Shown piece by piece: positions 11,642 to 13,502 of a stretch of DNA of 13,502 nucleotides (positions within the stretch are counted from its first letter, which is position 1; every line of letters begins with the position of its first letter). Location: the NCBI GenBank assembly GCA_034004685.1, contig JAVEWG010000062.1, positions 1-13,502 of the forward strand. Reading direction: 5' to 3'. The DNA comes from JAEUNX01 sp034004685. GTDB taxonomy: Bacteria > Pseudomonadota > Gammaproteobacteria > Burkholderiales > Rhodocyclaceae. The position numbers and the translations under genes were made by a program. The notes under the pieces are model-generated. The model did not search any database and was not told where the DNA came from. It saw only the letters and a program-made list of their open reading frames with translations.

Positions 11642-13502
11642 ATGACGAACCAAACACTGGAACCTATAGCCCACTGGCGGAAGCAGGACATGCTCCCTCA
11701 GTTCCTTGCCGATCACCTAATGGAGGTGGCCAAGTTGGCGAAGGGGTTCGGTTTTAAGTTTCGCATGGAGGTATCCGCCGAATTGATTGGTTTGCTGCAC
11801 GACCTAGGAAAATACAGTGCGGATTTTCGACGCTACATCCATTCGGCGCTCGACTTGCTTGATCCTGATGCAGATGACTACGTCGACTCGAACAGCCTCA
11901 AGGGAAAAGTGGATCACTCGTCCGCCGGGGCACAGTTTGTGTGGCAAGCGCTATCACGCAGAGGACCCCAGACAGCCCTAATCGGCCAGTTATTGGCTCT
12001 GTGCATCGCATCCCACCATTCAGGCTTGATCGACTGCCTGGATCCAGAGGGTAGCGATGTCTTCGGCAAGCGCATGAAAAAGCCGGAAGAGAAGACTCAC
12101 CTCGAAGAAGTGCAGTCCTGCGCCGATGCGGAAATACTGGCGCGGGCGCGTGTGTTGCTCGATTCGCCTGAATTAATCGCCGAAACGAAAAGTCTGCTGA
12201 CAGCCCTCAAGCTGAAAGAGAAAAACGAAAGGCCCCTGAATCAGCAAATCGGCCTTGCCGTCCGCTTCCTGTTCAGTTGCCTGATCGATGCTGACCGTAT
12301 CGATACGGCAAATTTTGAGCAAAAGAAAGTCGCCACCAATCGGCCACAAGGCGATTACGTGCCGTGGCCTGTTTTGATCGAGCGTCTGGAAAATGCGCTG
12401 GCCGCTTTCGCACCAAGGCACCCCATTGACCATTTGCGGCAGAAAATTTCGGATGAATGCAAAGATGCCGCTGCGCGTTCGGCCGGGATTTATACCCTGA
12501 CGGTGCCGACGGGGGGCGGCAAAACCTTGGCCAGCTTGCGTTTCGCCTTACATCATGCGGAACGGCGCAAATTGGAACGCGTCATCTACGTGATTCCGTT
12601 TACGTCCATCATCGACCAGAACGCGAAAGTGGTTCGCGACATCCTTGAACCGGACGATTTTCCTCAGGATCGGGGGAAAGTGGTGTTGGAGCATCACTCC
12701 AGTGTTACTCCGGAAAAGCAGACCTGGCAGGAAAAAATGCTTTGCGAGAACTGGGATGCGCCGGTGGTCTATACGACTATGGTGCAGTTGCTTGAAACCT
12801 TGTTTGGCAGTGGCACGCGTGGTGCCCGGCGCATGCACCAGTTGGCCAATGCGGTCCTGATTTTCGACGAAATCCAGACTTTGCCGATCCGTTGTGTTCA
12901 CTTGTTCAATAACGCCATCAATTTCCTTAGCGAACAGTGCAACAGTACCGTCGTGCTCTGTACTGCTACGCAGCCATTGTTGCATCAGGTGGCGGCCGAT
13001 CAGGGGGCGATTCATCTGGACGAAGGGCATGAAATTGTCAGTGATGTTCGCCAGCTTTTTGCCGACCTCAAGCGGGTGGAGATCATTGATCAACGACGGC
13101 CAAATGGTTGGACTTTTGCTGACATAGCTGACTTGGCCTGCGCTGAGGTAGCGCGGGTGGAAAGCTGTCTGGTTATCGTCAATACCAAAGACGCCGCCAA
13201 GCAAATCTTTCTCGCCAGCCGGACATTGGTCGATGCAGAGAGCCTCTTTCATCTCAGCACCGACATGTGCCCCATGCACCGGAAATCCGAGTTGGCAAGG
13301 ATTAAATCGCGCCTTGAATCTGGATTGCCAACGCTGTGTATCAGCACACAGTTGATCGAGGCCGGCGTCGATGTCGATTTCGGCGCGGTGATTCGTTCCA
13401 TGGCTGGCCTGGACTCCATCGCGCAAGCGGCCGGGCGTTGCAATCGCAACGGCAAGTCGGCGCGAGGCCGGGTGCATCTGGTGAATCCTTCAGATGAGCA
13501 TG
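11642..13502 (+). CDS. cas3: CRISPR-associated nuclease/helicase Cas3 (partial, probably type I-C)
   Basis: Effector nuclease-helicase that degrades DNA marked by Cascade. The open frame runs 620 codons from ATG 11642 to the right edge without a stop; GAGGA lies 9 bases before the ATG. The HD nuclease domain has H25 (ADHLMEVAK), H53-D54 (LLHDLGKYS), H92 (VDHSSAG) and H125-H126 (ASHHSGL). The SF2 helicase has Walker A VPTGGGKT (K294), motif II DEIQ (D409-Q412), motif III CTATQPLL, and motif VI QAAGRCNRNG (Q595, R599, R602). The HD and helicase are fused, as in type I-C. The segment LIFDEIQTLPIRCVHLFNNAINFL resembles I-C Cas3 as I remember it, but the subtype needs the missing cas5/cas8/cas7. 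About 100-200 C-terminal residues lie outside. Base composition is lower in GC than the ftr and WYL genes. Confidence 0.93.
   Translation, partial: MTNQTLEPIAHWRKQDMLPQFLADHLMEVAKLAKGFGFKFRMEVSAELIGLLHDLGKYSADFRRYIHSALDLLDPDADDYVDSNSLKGKVDHSSAGAQFVWQALSRRGPQTALIGQLLALCIASHHSGLIDCLDPEGSDVFGKRMKKPEEKTHLEEVQSCADAEILARARVLLDSPELIAETKSLLTALKLKEKNERPLNQQIGLAVRFLFSCLIDADRIDTANFEQKKVATNRPQGDYVPWPVLIERLENALAAFAPRHPIDHLRQKISDECKDAAARSAGIYTLTVPTGGGKTLASLRFALHHAERRKLERVIYVIPFTSIIDQNAKVVRDILEPDDFPQDRGKVVLEHHSSVTPEKQTWQEKMLCENWDAPVVYTTMVQLLETLFGSGTRGARRMHQLANAVLIFDEIQTLPIRCVHLFNNAINFLSEQCNSTVVLCTATQPLLHQVAADQGAIHLDEGHEIVSDVRQLFADLKRVEIIDQRRPNGWTFADIADLACAEVARVESCLVIVNTKDAAKQIFLASRTLVDAESLFHLSTDMCPMHRKSELARIKSRLESGLPTLCISTQLIEAGVDVDFGAVIRSMAGLDSIAQAAGRCNRNGKSARGRVHLVNPSDEH

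Noticed and set aside
11512..11757. 81-codon plus-strand frame bridging WYL gene and cas3
   Set aside because: Overlaps both genes out of frame and has no recognisable motif.
12548..13477. 309-codon open frame on the minus strand inside cas3
   Set aside because: The plus frame carries all Cas3 helicase motifs without interruption; the antisense product shows no recognisable motif, signal or ribosome-binding site.
10496..13502. CRISPR repeat array, tRNA, rRNA or insertion sequence near cas3
   Set aside because: No regularly spaced direct repeats, cloverleaf, rRNA-like sequence or transposase frame was seen on either strand; an array, if present, lies outside the window.

Overview
The window looks like chromosomal DNA from a GC-rich Gram-negative bacterium, most likely a betaproteobacterium of the Rhodocyclales type. 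That placement is inferred from codon use, the TonB/ExbBD and porin machinery, and the gene families; no rRNA or marker gene confirms it. Bases 1-10500 are almost entirely an iron-acquisition locus. From about 10600 a WYL-domain regulator and the first 620 codons of a Cas3 nuclease-helicase mark the start of a type I CRISPR-Cas locus (probably I-C) that continues past the right edge.

Layout. (1) 1-1285, plus strand: 3' end of tonB, then exbB and exbD, tightly packed. This inner-membrane motor energises outer-membrane receptors. A hairpin terminator separates it from the next block. (2) 1360-5480, minus strand, read right to left: a catecholate-type TonB-dependent siderophore receptor, an intrinsic terminator, a PiuC/YbiX-type Fe(II)/2-oxoglutarate hydroxylase, and an overlapping FMN-dependent alpha-hydroxy-acid oxidase. 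(3) 5481-5819: a divergent control region with two sigma70-like promoters, each overlapped by a 19-bp Fur box, and two GC-rich perfect inverted repeats in the two presumed 5' leaders. (4) 5820-10495, plus strand: an ftrABCD-like ferrous-iron uptake operon (P19/Tp34-type periplasmic protein, cupredoxin-like protein, FTR1 permease, NapH/FixG-like polyferredoxin). A coiled-coil plus beta-barrel porin of the OprB type is embedded between ftrA and ftrB. (5) 10602-13502, plus strand: the WYL regulator, a 62-bp gap holding three consecutive inverted repeats, and cas3, which runs off the window.

How the parts fit. Ferric siderophore would enter through the receptor, powered by TonB-ExbB-ExbD. Ferrous iron would be captured by FtrA, probably oxidised with FtrB, moved by FtrC, with electrons taken up by FtrD. 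The extra porin would be the outer-membrane entry for the second route. Low iron should relieve Fur repression of both divergent transcripts together. The CRISPR block is a separate unit: cas3 is visibly less GC-rich than the rest, while the WYL gene is not.

The most interesting points are the porin built into the ftr operon, the alpha-hydroxy-acid oxidase fused by overlap to piuC, the paired hairpins in the divergent Fur-controlled leaders, and the triple inverted repeat between the WYL gene and cas3.
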